Assembly (NCBI GenBank): GCA_020634245.1 | Contig: JACKCC010000018.1 | Span: 1-64,000, forward strand | DNA: 64,000 nucleotides | Direction: 5' to 3' | Source: Ardenticatenaceae bacterium | GTDB lineage: Bacteria; Chloroflexota; Anaerolineae; Promineifilales; Promineifilaceae | In this document: one piece after another, positions 9,189-17,810 of the stretch | Numbering within the stretch: position 1 is the stretch's first letter | How the letters are laid out: every line of letters begins with the position of its first letter | Program-made: the position numbers and the translations under genes | The notes under the pieces: model-generated | Told to the model about the DNA's origin: nothing | Seen by the model: only the letters and a program-made list of their open reading frames with translations | Database searches by the model: none

Positions 9189-10748
9189 ATGTTAGTTAAA
9201 ACCAGAACAAAGTACCGCTCAACATATATAAACACCAGTCTAAACAGCCTGATCAAACAGCTGCTGCAAGAAATGGGGGCAGGCATACAAATATCACCAT
9301 CCGCTTATGACACCGCCTGGGTTGCCCGCCTGGCAGAAATAGGCGAACCAATAGGCGAAGAGGCTTTAGAATGGTTACGCTCCAACCAATTGGAAGATGG
9401 CAGTTGGGGAGCGTCTGAACCACTTTATTACCACGATCGTGTAATTTGCACCTTGTCGGCAATCATTGCCTTAAGCACAACCGGTGAATCGCAAGATTGG
9501 TCTAGAATAGAAAAAGCCATACCAACTCTAAGAGAGTATGCTACTAAATTGGATTTAGATCCCGCCGGTGAAACAATTGCTTTTGAAATGCTCCTCCCCA
9601 CCTTAATGGCCGAAGCAAAAGCCCTTGGAATTCTCCCCCAAGGCGGTACCGCAAAATTGAACAACATGGTGCATATACGTACCCACAAATTGGCAAATTC
9701 GCCCGGGCGCAAAATTAGTCGCTTAGTTACACTCGCTTTTTCATCTGAAATCGCCGGAACAGATGGACTCCATGTTCTTGATGTGAACAATCTACAAGAA
9801 CCAAATGGCTCTGTTGGCTATAGCCCGTCCGCTACAGCACACTTCGTCCGGTATGTTTCACCCCATAACCAAAGAGGACTTCAATATCTGAAAACCATTT
9901 CCAGGAATGGGGGATTTGCGAATGTTGTCCCGTTTGATGTTTTTGAACAGGCTTGGGTTTTATGGAACCTATCAATAACTAATGTTCTTGATGAAGGTTT
10001 GATTGCCATATGCCAAACACAACTCGACTCGTTGGAAAAGGCCTGGAAGCCGGGCAAGGGTGTTGGCTATAATGCAAATTACCTGGCAAAAGACAGCGAT
10101 GAGACCGGTGTCGCATTTGAAGTATTATCGCGTTTCGGCCGTTCATTGGACCTTGATGCCATCCTGGGGTATGAAGAAGATGAATACTTCCGATGTTTTG
10201 AGATCGAGGCCAACCCATCAATTAGTGCGAACATCCATGTACTAGGGGCTTTAAGAGAAGCTGGATTCAGTATTCAAGATACGCCCATTCGAAAAATTAA
10301 TAATTTTTTACGGCAGAAACGTACCCCAAAAGGATATTGGATCGATAAATGGCATGCATCGCCTTACTACCCCACAGCCCATGCCATCATCGCCAATGCC
10401 GGTTATGATAATGCGCTTGTAAAAGATGCTGTCTCCTGGATAATCTCAACCCAAAATTCTAATGGCTCTTGGGGATACTACACACCTACTGCAGAAGAAA
10501 CCGCTTACTGCCTTCAAGCATTATCTATATGGAGGCAAAATTATGGGACCATTCCATTTGGTGTTATTGAACGGGGTGTGTATTGGTTGGTCAATCATAT
10601 GGACCCACCATATCCGCCTTTATGGATTGGTAAGTGTTTGTATTCACCCAACTTAGTAATTCGCTCTGCTATTCTTAGCGCTTTGATTCTTTCTTCTCAA
10701 ATGGCATTGATATCCAGCAAAAATGGCGTGAATTTCAGTGACAGTTAG
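9189..10748 (+). CDS. Class II diterpene cyclase (halimadienyl/kolavenyl/copalyl diphosphate synthase type)
   Basis: Cyclises geranylgeranyl diphosphate by protonation to a bicyclic diphosphate for the preceding synthase. Visible: SAYDTAWVARL near residue 38 (conserved in class II cyclases), LRSNQLEDGSWG near 65, squalene-cyclase-like QW repeats such as QNSNGSWGYYTPTAEETAYCLQAL near 425, and the acid region KDSDETGVAFEVLSRFG near 302, where DSDE stands in for the canonical DxDD. The 519 residues match the short bacterial two-domain enzymes. GGAG lies upstream and the gap to the upstream gene is 10 bases, so it is an operon. It is AT-richer than its neighbours and has no perfect ACGGCCGT, which hints at transfer. 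No methyltransferase follows, unlike the Herpetosiphon cluster as I recall it. Confidence 0.9.
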   Translation: MLVKTRTKYRSTYINTSLNSLIKQLLQEMGAGIQISPSAYDTAWVARLAEIGEPIGEEALEWLRSNQLEDGSWGASEPLYYHDRVICTLSAIIALSTTGESQDWSRIEKAIPTLREYATKLDLDPAGETIAFEMLLPTLMAEAKALGILPQGGTAKLNNMVHIRTHKLANSPGRKISRLVTLAFSSEIAGTDGLHVLDVNNLQEPNGSVGYSPSATAHFVRYVSPHNQRGLQYLKTISRNGGFANVVPFDVFEQAWVLWNLSITNVLDEGLIAICQTQLDSLEKAWKPGKGVGYNANYLAKDSDETGVAFEVLSRFGRSLDLDAILGYEEDEYFRCFEIEANPSISANIHVLGALREAGFSIQDTPIRKINNFLRQKRTPKGYWIDKWHASPYYPTAHAIIANAGYDNALVKDAVSWIISTQNSNGSWGYYTPTAEETAYCLQALSIWRQNYGTIPFGVIERGVYWLVNHMDPPYPPLWIGKCLYSPNLVIRSAILSALILSSQMALISSKNGVNFSDS

Positions 10749-10833
10749 TTACTTTGTCATATTTCACTTAGTATAATCTCCCGGTACACTTATGTATAAA
10801 TGATTTTTATGGGTCTTCAGGATTTCGTGGGGT

Positions 10834-10890
10834 GTAGGGGCGTACCCTTGTGGTCGCCCAGAGCAGGGCGGGCACAAGACCCGCCCCTAC
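10834..10890. repeat. GTAGGGGC palindromic repeat, copy 2
   Basis: A 57-bp imperfect palindrome starting GTAGGGGCGTACCCTTG and ending CCGCCCCTAC. It lies in the 215-base gap after the diterpene cyclase and is the same family as 6633-6688 and 28359-28384. Confidence 0.8.
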
Positions 10891-10963
10891 ATGACAAGAC
10901 TCCGTGAATTCCCAAAGAGCCATTTTTATGGGCTTATAAAGTTTAACTAAATCCGGCAACCAA

Positions 10964-12385
10964 GTGAATCTATCAACCCCTGAATGGCTTAATCAATTCC
11001 TTGACGTACCTATGGCTGCACCCGATGCCCGGCGCAGGGCTCGGCTGCTGAATATTTTACTGGTAGGAATCATACTTATTGCTTTCGCCGCGATTTTAGC
11101 AACAGCAGGTGGTCAATTAACTGGCCAGTTACAATCGCAAGAAACCAGGGTTACCTACGCCACCAGTGCGGTGATTATTGCCAGTGTATTAATCATTTAT
11201 GCAGCTAATCGTTATTGGTCAGAGAAAATTGCCGGAGCTTTTTTTCTCCTGATTTTGATCGCTATTCTTTTCTTCAGCGATACACCTTACGAATCCGTTT
11301 GGGGCCGGAATATGATCACATTGGCTATCCCAATTTTTATGGCCAGTGTTATTCTCCCCCCGGCTTCCAGCTTCCATGTGGCTGGTACCATTAGCGTTGT
11401 AAGCCTAGCTATCACCTATTTTGAATCATTTGAACCAAATTACATAGGTAGTATTGCTTATTTTGCGGTTGCATTTGTAAGCTGGCTCTCTTCGCGAAGT
11501 ATGGAACGTGCTGTACAGGAATTGCGACACATCAATCGAGAGTTGGATCAGCGGGTGGCCGACCGGACGGCCGAACTGCGTGAAACCAATATTCAACTGG
11601 AACAGGAAATTGAGGCGCGTGAGAAGGCGAATGCTGAATTGGAAGTAGCCCGTGACCGGGCGTTAGAAGCCAGCCGCTTAAAGTCTCAGCTTTTGGCAAA
11701 TGTGAGCCATGAGCTGCGAACGCCGTTGGGTGCAATTTTAGGGTTTGCCGAGATGCTGCGCGTGGGGTTTTACGGCCCTATCAATGAACAACAGCATTCA
11801 ACCATTAATAAAATCATTGAAACCAATCAAGATTTAACCAAACATGTATCTGAGCTTTTGGACCAGGCGCAGCTTGAGGCTGGCAAGTTGAAGTTGAACA
11901 ACCGTGTTTTTGAACCTGGCGAGCTTCTGCTAGATGTGGCAGACAGATTGAGTATATTGGCTGAGGAAAAAGGTCTTGAACTTATCACTAAAAGCGATCC
12001 TGATTTACCGGTTACGCTGGTTGGTGATCCCGTGCGGCTGCAACAGGTTTTGATGAATCTGGTTGGCAATGCTGTCAAGTTTACCGATAAAGGGGTGGTT
12101 ACGATTTCTGTTCACCGGGTTAATGAAGATGAGTGGGCATTGGCTGTTCAGGATACTGGGCTAGGCATTCCCAAAGAAGCTCAGGGATATATTTTTGAGC
12201 CTTTTAGACAGGTGGATGGAACGATAACGCGGGTTCATGAAGGCTCGGGTTTAGGATTATCTATTGTTAAACAGTTGGTTAATTTGATGAACGGCCGTGT
12301 CACCGTTAAAAGTGAATTAGGACAAGGAACGCTCCTGACGGTCACGCTGCCCATCATTATGCCCAATGAGGAGAATCGCACATGA
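10964..12385 (+). CDS. Membrane sensor histidine kinase
   Basis: Autophosphorylating sensor at the inner membrane. Start is GTG at 10964 with a weak ribosome site. Six hydrophobic segments occupy residues 25-190 (for example LLNILLVGIILIAFAAI and IAYFAVAFVSWLSS), with no large outside domain, so it probably senses within the membrane. A coiled coil (about 195-240) leads to HisKA with ANVSHELRTPLGAIL, phospho-acceptor His near 249, then HATPase_c with NLVGNAVKFTDKG, DTGLGIPKEA and GSGLGLSIVKQLV. It overlaps the next gene, a stand-alone receiver, by 4 bases, so the two form a phosphorelay unit. The signal is unknown. Confidence 0.92.
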   Translation: MNLSTPEWLNQFLDVPMAAPDARRRARLLNILLVGIILIAFAAILATAGGQLTGQLQSQETRVTYATSAVIIASVLIIYAANRYWSEKIAGAFFLLILIAILFFSDTPYESVWGRNMITLAIPIFMASVILPPASSFHVAGTISVVSLAITYFESFEPNYIGSIAYFAVAFVSWLSSRSMERAVQELRHINRELDQRVADRTAELRETNIQLEQEIEAREKANAELEVARDRALEASRLKSQLLANVSHELRTPLGAILGFAEMLRVGFYGPINEQQHSTINKIIETNQDLTKHVSELLDQAQLEAGKLKLNNRVFEPGELLLDVADRLSILAEEKGLELITKSDPDLPVTLVGDPVRLQQVLMNLVGNAVKFTDKGVVTISVHRVNEDEWALAVQDTGLGIPKEAQGYIFEPFRQVDGTITRVHEGSGLGLSIVKQLVNLMNGRVTVKSELGQGTLLTVTLPIIMPNEENRT

Positions 12386-12747
12386 GCGACCCATTAGCAA
12401 TTATTATTGAAGACCATGACCATACGGCTACAATTTTTGCAGCGGCCGTTAAGACTGCTGGTTATTCCCCGGAAATTATTTCCAACGGCGAGCAAGCTAT
12501 CAATTATCTTCCCCAGGTTGATCCGGCTTTAATCGTGCTAGACCTTCATCTACCCCACGTATCTGGTGAAAAAATTCTGAAATTTATCCGAGGAAACGAG
12601 AAATTGAAGAAGGTCCGCGTTATTTTGGCAACGGCCGATCCGCTCCTGGCAGAAATCCTTTCCTCCGACGCCAATCTGGTCTTAATTAAGCCTATCAGTT
12701 TTGACCAATTAAGCGAGCTGGCTAAACGGCTGCATCCTTCCTATTAA
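12382..12747 (+). CDS. Single-domain response regulator (CheY-like)
   Basis: A stand-alone receiver of 121 residues without an output domain. Visible: the acidic pair in IIIEDHDHT near residue 10, phospho-acceptor Asp in LIVLDLHLPHVSG near 52, Thr in ILATADP near 82, and Lys in LVLIKPIS near 103, the usual receiver set. The ATGA overlap with the upstream kinase makes that kinase the obvious partner. Output must be by protein contact, for example with a phosphotransferase or with the hybrid kinase encoded convergently 11 bases away. Confidence 0.9.
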   Translation: MSDPLAIIIEDHDHTATIFAAAVKTAGYSPEIISNGEQAINYLPQVDPALIVLDLHLPHVSGEKILKFIRGNEKLKKVRVILATADPLLAEILSSDANLVLIKPISFDQLSELAKRLHPSY

Positions 12748-12757
12748 CTGGCTTTGT

Positions 12758-15127
12758 TTATTCGCGATTGGGTGAACGGCCGTTCTTTTTCACCTGGTCA
12801 AACACCCTTTGCAAAATAGCCGTTAATTCTTCAATCTGAACCGGCTTGCTGATATATTCATCCATACCACTGGCCAGATAACGCTCACGGTCACCTACTA
12901 ACGCATTAGCTGTCAGGGCAACAATTTGGGGCTGTGACAACGCTGAAACTTGCTGCCGAATTTGTTTTGTCGCTTCTAATCCATCCATCTCCGGCATTTG
13001 AATGTCCATAAAAACAACATCATAAGCCTGTTGATTCACGGCCACCACAGCTTCAACGCCATTACTGACCAAATCAATTTGATACCCCAATTTACCTAAA
13101 ATCTGTTGGATGATCTTCTGATTGATGCGATTATCCTCGGCCACAAGAATGCGCAGCGGCATTTCATCCCCCATCGGGCGGAGCAATTGGGTTGGTACTT
13201 TGGGAGGCGATTTTTGCGGTTCGCCGACGACAAAATTATCCGAAAGCATCTGGAACAACAGTGAAGGTTTGATGGGTTTGGGCAAAAAAGCAGAAGCCTG
13301 GCCGGAAAACTCAGGCCGGCGAGAGGTCGAAAGCCAGACAACTGGCACTTTTGTGGTCGAGTGGCGCCTGTGCAGTGCCTCAACCAATCCGGTGGAATCT
13401 GGTAAATCGGCATCGATAACGACAAGGTCTATATCATCTTTTTGCTGGATGAGTGATAAAGCTTGGGGAGGGGAAACGGCCGTATACGGCCGTTTCATGC
13501 CCCATAATTCCAATTGGTGAACCAATAAAGCCAACGAAGCACGATTACCATCAACCAGCAGCAGCCGCTTTTGCGCCCATTGTGGCTGAGAACCCAAAAT
13601 ATAGTGGGGCGATTGATCCGGGATATCTCTTAACTGAGCCGTGAAATGAAAAGTGGTTCCTGTACCCACTCCACCTTCCAGCCAAATCCGCCCACCCATC
13701 GACAAAACAAGGCGCTTACAAATCACCAAACCCAAACCCGTACCGCCATAACGCCGTGTTGTTGAATTATCGGCCTGACTAAACGATAAAAACAACCGCT
13801 CGATTTGTTCGGCGGATATGCCAATGCCAGTATCGCGAACAGACACGTGAATTTCGTGCCCGCCACCGGGCAGCGGCCGGCTTTGCAAAGTCAGGACAAT
13901 TTCGCCATCATCGGTAAATTTAACCGCATTATCCAACAAGTTCACCAAAATCTGGCGCAGCCGGGTCACATCTCCCAACAACGCTTTGGGAATCTGCCCA
14001 TCCACCACAAAGCCCAGAGTTATCCCTTTAGCCAGAGTCTTGGGAGCCAGCAGATCCATCGATTCTTCAATACATTTTTGCAAATCAAAAGGGGCTTCCT
14101 CAAGCTCAAACTGTTCTGACTCGATTTTAGAAAAATCAAGGATCTGGCTGACAACATTGTACAACGTGTCGCCGCTAATCCGAATTGTGCTGACCAAATC
14201 CTGCTGCTCGCTGTCAAGATCGGTGCCTGCTAACAACTGCGTCACACTGAGGATGCCATTGAGCGGTGTTCGTATCTCGTGGCTCATGTTGGCCAGAAAA
14301 TTAGATTTGGCATGATCGGCTGCTTCGGCTGACTCTTTGGCCTGGCGTAATTCCTGCTCAAATTGTTTTCGCGAAGTGATGTCGCGGACAACGGCCGTAA
14401 CCCCCGCATATTCACCAGCATCATTCCGCCGCACAGCCAGCCTGACATTAAACCAATACTGCTGCTCACCCTCATCCAGTGAATAGTCAAAGCTTTGGAC
14501 TGATTGCCTGGCGGCCACCTTTGCAACGACCGATTCCATTTGCCGGGCAACACGTTCCGGGAACACCTCAAAAATCGACCGGCCAATTACATCACTGAAA
14601 GGCAAAAAATGCGATTTACTGACACCTGTTGTGTAATACTCAACGAAGACGTTGTCCTTGTTCAGCACAAAAATCAGGTCGCTAATAGAAGAAAGTGTTG
14701 AGCGCAGCCTTTCTTCGCTTTCCGCCAGCGCTTCAATCATGCGATTCCGGACGGTCACATCCTGGAGCAGCAAAATGTATTCTTGAACATTACCTGCCTG
14801 GTCATGAATTGTTGTACCGGACAAAACGGCAGAAATGATACGGCCGTTACCGGCCCGACAAATCACTGCCACCCCCCTTACCGGCTCATCATCCACAAAC
14901 AATGCAAAAACATCGTCCCCGCGCTGCTCTGAATCGGGCAGCAGCATAGAAAACGGCCGTCCTACCATTTCATCGGCACCGTAGCCAAAAAGCCTGCAAG
15001 CTGCCGCGTTTACCTGCTGAATATTTTGCTGCTTATCAACAATAATCAGCACCTCTGACATAGCGCCAATTATTTTTTCAAAACGGTCCAGAGAAGCAGC
15101 GGATTGGGAAGAAATACTACTTTTCAT
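12758..15127 (-). CDS. Hybrid histidine kinase: PAS-PAS-HisKA-HATPase-REC-REC
   Basis: A soluble hybrid kinase of 789 residues with no membrane segment. Domains: PAS about 15-130 (FEKIIGAMSEVLIIVDKQQNI), PAS about 142-260 ending in VVRDITSRKQFEQEL, HisKA with NMSHEIRTPLNGIL and His near 282, HATPase_c about 390-510 (NLLDNAVKFTDDGE, DTGIGISAEQIERLF, GGTGLGLVICKRLV), a first receiver about 535-640 with Asp in VVIDADLP near 575, and a second about 665-785 with Asp in VVFMDIQMPEMDG near 708. The first receiver has a weaker acidic pair (LLLVDGNRA). The layout is BarA/ArcB-like. It is encoded convergently with the receiver at 12382-12747; the partner is unknown. Confidence 0.93.
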   Translation of the reverse strand: MKSSISSQSAASLDRFEKIIGAMSEVLIIVDKQQNIQQVNAAACRLFGYGADEMVGRPFSMLLPDSEQRGDDVFALFVDDEPVRGVAVICRAGNGRIISAVLSGTTIHDQAGNVQEYILLLQDVTVRNRMIEALAESEERLRSTLSSISDLIFVLNKDNVFVEYYTTGVSKSHFLPFSDVIGRSIFEVFPERVARQMESVVAKVAARQSVQSFDYSLDEGEQQYWFNVRLAVRRNDAGEYAGVTAVVRDITSRKQFEQELRQAKESAEAADHAKSNFLANMSHEIRTPLNGILSVTQLLAGTDLDSEQQDLVSTIRISGDTLYNVVSQILDFSKIESEQFELEEAPFDLQKCIEESMDLLAPKTLAKGITLGFVVDGQIPKALLGDVTRLRQILVNLLDNAVKFTDDGEIVLTLQSRPLPGGGHEIHVSVRDTGIGISAEQIERLFLSFSQADNSTTRRYGGTGLGLVICKRLVLSMGGRIWLEGGVGTGTTFHFTAQLRDIPDQSPHYILGSQPQWAQKRLLLVDGNRASLALLVHQLELWGMKRPYTAVSPPQALSLIQQKDDIDLVVIDADLPDSTGLVEALHRRHSTTKVPVVWLSTSRRPEFSGQASAFLPKPIKPSLLFQMLSDNFVVGEPQKSPPKVPTQLLRPMGDEMPLRILVAEDNRINQKIIQQILGKLGYQIDLVSNGVEAVVAVNQQAYDVVFMDIQMPEMDGLEATKQIRQQVSALSQPQIVALTANALVGDRERYLASGMDEYISKPVQIEELTAILQRVFDQVKKNGRSPNRE

Positions 15128-15360
15128 ACGTCAAATTTTTTATGAACTTTCTGGATTCAAGGTGAAAAGATTTTTCACATAAAAAACCAAACTCTGTCAT
15201 AGAGTAACCTGTCCTACAGGCAATCACAATATGATTTTGGTCACAATAGGAATGATCACTAAGCAGATTTTAATGATTTAACCGTGACTTTTTACTGTGG
15301 CCTGCGACTTCGGTAATGAATTATAGCAGATTTATTTTAAGACTATCGAGGATTTATTTC

Positions 15361-15771
15361 ATGAATCTAATCAATCTTGAGTTAGGCAAATGGCTATATC
15401 TCATTATTTATATCTTTTTTCCGGCTATAACACTGCTGTATCTTATCCGCACCTTTGGTCTGGAAATGAAAGAAGATATCGTCCAATCAGTCCAATATCA
15501 TCTTGAACAGGCAGATTATTGGGCTGAAACCGCCTTAAAAATGGCCCACTCACCCATGGTGACCAAAAGTATGTCATCGTTGATTTATACCGTACAACAT
15601 CATTTGGATGAGGCGGATCGTTTATTGGAAACGGCCGTCCTCACCAAGAACCAACATCTAACCCTCAACCTGTTTCGCAGCATTGCAACCCACAAACTGG
15701 CTCTGCTTCTCCACAGCCAAAATGATGGCTTCTGTCATGATGAACCGGTGACATTTGTTACTAGAGCCTGA
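15361..15771 (+). CDS. Small membrane-anchored protein of unknown function
   Basis: No family recognised. The start at 15361 (MNLINLELGKW) was chosen for GAGG nine bases upstream; an in-frame ATG at 15316 would add 15 residues. One hydrophobic segment (WLYLIIYIFFPAITLLYLI) anchors the N-terminus. The rest is probably helical and cytosolic and contains two related stretches, VQYHLEQADYWAETALKMA and VQHHLDEADRLLETAVLTK, so an internal duplication of about 55 residues is likely. It stands alone between a hybrid kinase gene and a CBS gene. One ACGGCCGT inside suggests a resident, real gene. Confidence 0.6.
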   Translation: MNLINLELGKWLYLIIYIFFPAITLLYLIRTFGLEMKEDIVQSVQYHLEQADYWAETALKMAHSPMVTKSMSSLIYTVQHHLDEADRLLETAVLTKNQHLTLNLFRSIATHKLALLLHSQNDGFCHDEPVTFVTRA

Positions 15772-15937
15772 TACTCATCCATAATTATGCTATTTATGTG
15801 CTGCAAAAGTGAACCAGCAGCACATAGTGCCCGTTCGCAAAAAAGTTAGAGAATTGGCGAACAGGCTTTGAGTAAGCGGCTTTCCACATTAGACTATTTA
15901 TTGTTAGCCGCTTACATAACACTTAGGAGACATTACA

Positions 15938-16384
15938 ATGAGCCAGGAATTGGTTAAAGATTGGATGAGCAAAGAGGTTATTACCATTGACGTAGATACC
16001 TGTTGTTTACCCAAAGCCCATCGCCTTATGACCGACAATAACATTCGACGCCTGCCTGTCGTCGATAAAAACGGCCGTTTAGTAGGCATCGTTACGCGTG
16101 GTGATATTCGTGGCGCCCAGCCATCTCAGGCCACCTCACTCAGCATTTGGGAGCTGAATTATCTGCTGGCAAACCTGAAAATCGCCGACATCATGACCAG
16201 CAACCCAGTAACAGTGTCTGAAAACAGCACCATCGGCGAAGCTGCCGACATCATGCTGGCCAACAAAGTCAGCGGATTACCGGTACTCAACGATGCCGGT
16301 CAATTGGCCGGCATCATCACCGAATCGGATATTTTCCGAATGGTTGTGCGCCATGAATGGGGTGCGAAAGAACCGGCCACCTGA
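15938..16384 (+). CDS. Two-CBS-domain protein
   Basis: CBS pairs (Bateman modules) bind adenosyl ligands such as AMP, ATP or SAM and usually act as small regulatory proteins. Residues 1-62 form the first unit (VKDWMSKEVITID...NNIRRLPVVDKNGRLVGIVTRGDI) and about 82-142 the second (IADIMTSNPVTVSENSTIGEAADIML...SGLPVLNDAGQLAGIITESDI). There is no extra domain; the 148-residue length is usual for stand-alone pairs. AGGAG precedes the ATG. It is monocistronic and followed by a clear terminator. The target is unknown. Confidence 0.92.
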   Translation: MSQELVKDWMSKEVITIDVDTCCLPKAHRLMTDNNIRRLPVVDKNGRLVGIVTRGDIRGAQPSQATSLSIWELNYLLANLKIADIMTSNPVTVSENSTIGEAADIMLANKVSGLPVLNDAGQLAGIITESDIFRMVVRHEWGAKEPAT

Positions 16385-16414
16385 TCTTTTATCGTTCAAC
16401 ACCTCCTTTACTAC

Positions 16415-16454
16415 AGCCCTCAGGTTGGTCATGCCCAATCTGAGGGCTTTTTTG
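16415..16454 (+). terminator. Intrinsic terminator after the CBS gene
   Basis: Stem AGCCCTCAGGTT (16415-16426) pairs with AATCTGAGGGCT (16438-16449), followed by a T-run. It lies 30 bases after the CBS stop. Confidence 0.85.
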
Positions 16455-16505
16455 TTTCCCAGTCACTCAACTTGCCGCCGGACATAATTCTGGCAAAATC
16501 CAAAT

Positions 16506-17810
16506 ATGATGGACACGAACACGGCCGTTTCCAAACCCCACATCCAACTTCACCTGGGCGGCAGCCGACTGACATTACTGTGGTTCCTCCCGCTGCTCCT
16601 GGCCGCCATCCTCCTGCCCAATCGTATCTGGAACATGCTGCTCATTAGCTTTGGCGGGCTGTTTATCATCGCCTACATATGGGTCAGACTGCTGGCCAAA
16701 GGGCTTTCTGCCCAGCGTCGCTTGCAGTTCCGCTGGGTATCAGTAGGCGATCAACTGCATGAGCAGTTTACGCTGATGAATGATAGTTTGCTGCCTGCTC
16801 TTTGGGTGGAAATCCTCGATTTTTCCAACGTGCCCGGCTACCGGCCAGATGTTGTGCGCAGCGTCAGCAGCAATAACAAAGATCAGTGGAAGGAAACGGC
16901 CGTTTGCCAGCAGCGCGGCCAATTTCACCTGGGACCCTGGGCCATCCGCAGCGGCGACCCCTTTGGCATCTTCACCGTCACCCGAAATTATCCGGCCAAC
17001 GAAGAAATCATCATTCATCCCCCCATTCACGGCAATCTATCCATCCCCCTGCCCGCCGGACAAAGCAGCGGCCGGGTGCGCGCCCGGCAAAAATCATGGC
17101 AGGCAACTGTCAACGCGTCCACCGTGCGCGATTATCATCCCAACGATCCCATGCGCTGGATCCATTGGCCTACCAGCGCCCATCGGGACGAATTATTTGT
17201 CCGCGAATTCGATCTGGATGCGGCCGGAGATATTTGGATATTGTTGGATATGGCAACGGCCGTACAACTGGGCAGCGGCCCCAGCAGCACCGAAGAACAC
17301 GCCGTGCTGCTGGCGGCATCTCTGGCCGCGCAAGCATTAAACCAAAACCGGGCTGTCGGACTGGCCACCTATGGTCAGACACCGCAAATCGTACCCGCCG
17401 GACAAGGGCAGGGGCAGCAGTGGAAAATCCTGCGCGCCCTGGCCCTGGTCAATGCCGACGGGCAAAACAGATTAGCCCAAACCCTCGCCGATTTAGGCCA
17501 TATCGCCCGGCGCGGCGCGGCCGCCATCATCATCACCCCTACCGACCAGGCTGACTGGATTCCGGAACTTATCACGCTAAAACAGCGCGGTATACAAAGC
17601 CATATCACCTTGCTAGATCGGCCTTCGTTTGGCGGCACAGGCAGCAGCGAAGGCTTGCGACAGGCGGTGCGTCAGCTTGGCTTCCAGGCCCAAATCATCT
17701 GTCAGGGCGACGTCGGCCAGCCGATTCAAGAACAAGAACGGCGCGGCTATTGGGAGTTCAAGATTACGCCAACCGGTCGGGCAATAGCTGTTAATACCCC
17801 GTATGAGTGA
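16506..17810 (+). CDS. DUF58 domain protein
   Basis: DUF58 proteins are membrane proteins of unclear role, usually encoded with a MoxR ATPase and a TgpA-type transglutaminase. Two hydrophobic segments lie at residues 20-60 (LTLLWFLPLLLAAILLPNRIWNMLLISFGGLFIIAYIWV). The DUF58 core is seen in STVRDYHPNDPMRWIHWPTSAHRDELFVREFD near 200-230, followed by a vWA-like region (DIWILLDMATAVQLG). The usual transglutaminase gene is found only at 21183, after an inserted lipoprotein gene and an IS. No moxR gene is visible nearby. Four bases of overlap couple it to the next gene if a GTG start is used there. Confidence 0.88.
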   Translation: MMDTNTAVSKPHIQLHLGGSRLTLLWFLPLLLAAILLPNRIWNMLLISFGGLFIIAYIWVRLLAKGLSAQRRLQFRWVSVGDQLHEQFTLMNDSLLPALWVEILDFSNVPGYRPDVVRSVSSNNKDQWKETAVCQQRGQFHLGPWAIRSGDPFGIFTVTRNYPANEEIIIHPPIHGNLSIPLPAGQSSGRVRARQKSWQATVNASTVRDYHPNDPMRWIHWPTSAHRDELFVREFDLDAAGDIWILLDMATAVQLGSGPSSTEEHAVLLAASLAAQALNQNRAVGLATYGQTPQIVPAGQGQGQQWKILRALALVNADGQNRLAQTLADLGHIARRGAAAIIITPTDQADWIPELITLKQRGIQSHITLLDRPSFGGTGSSEGLRQAVRQLGFQAQIICQGDVGQPIQEQERRGYWEFKITPTGRAIAVNTPYE

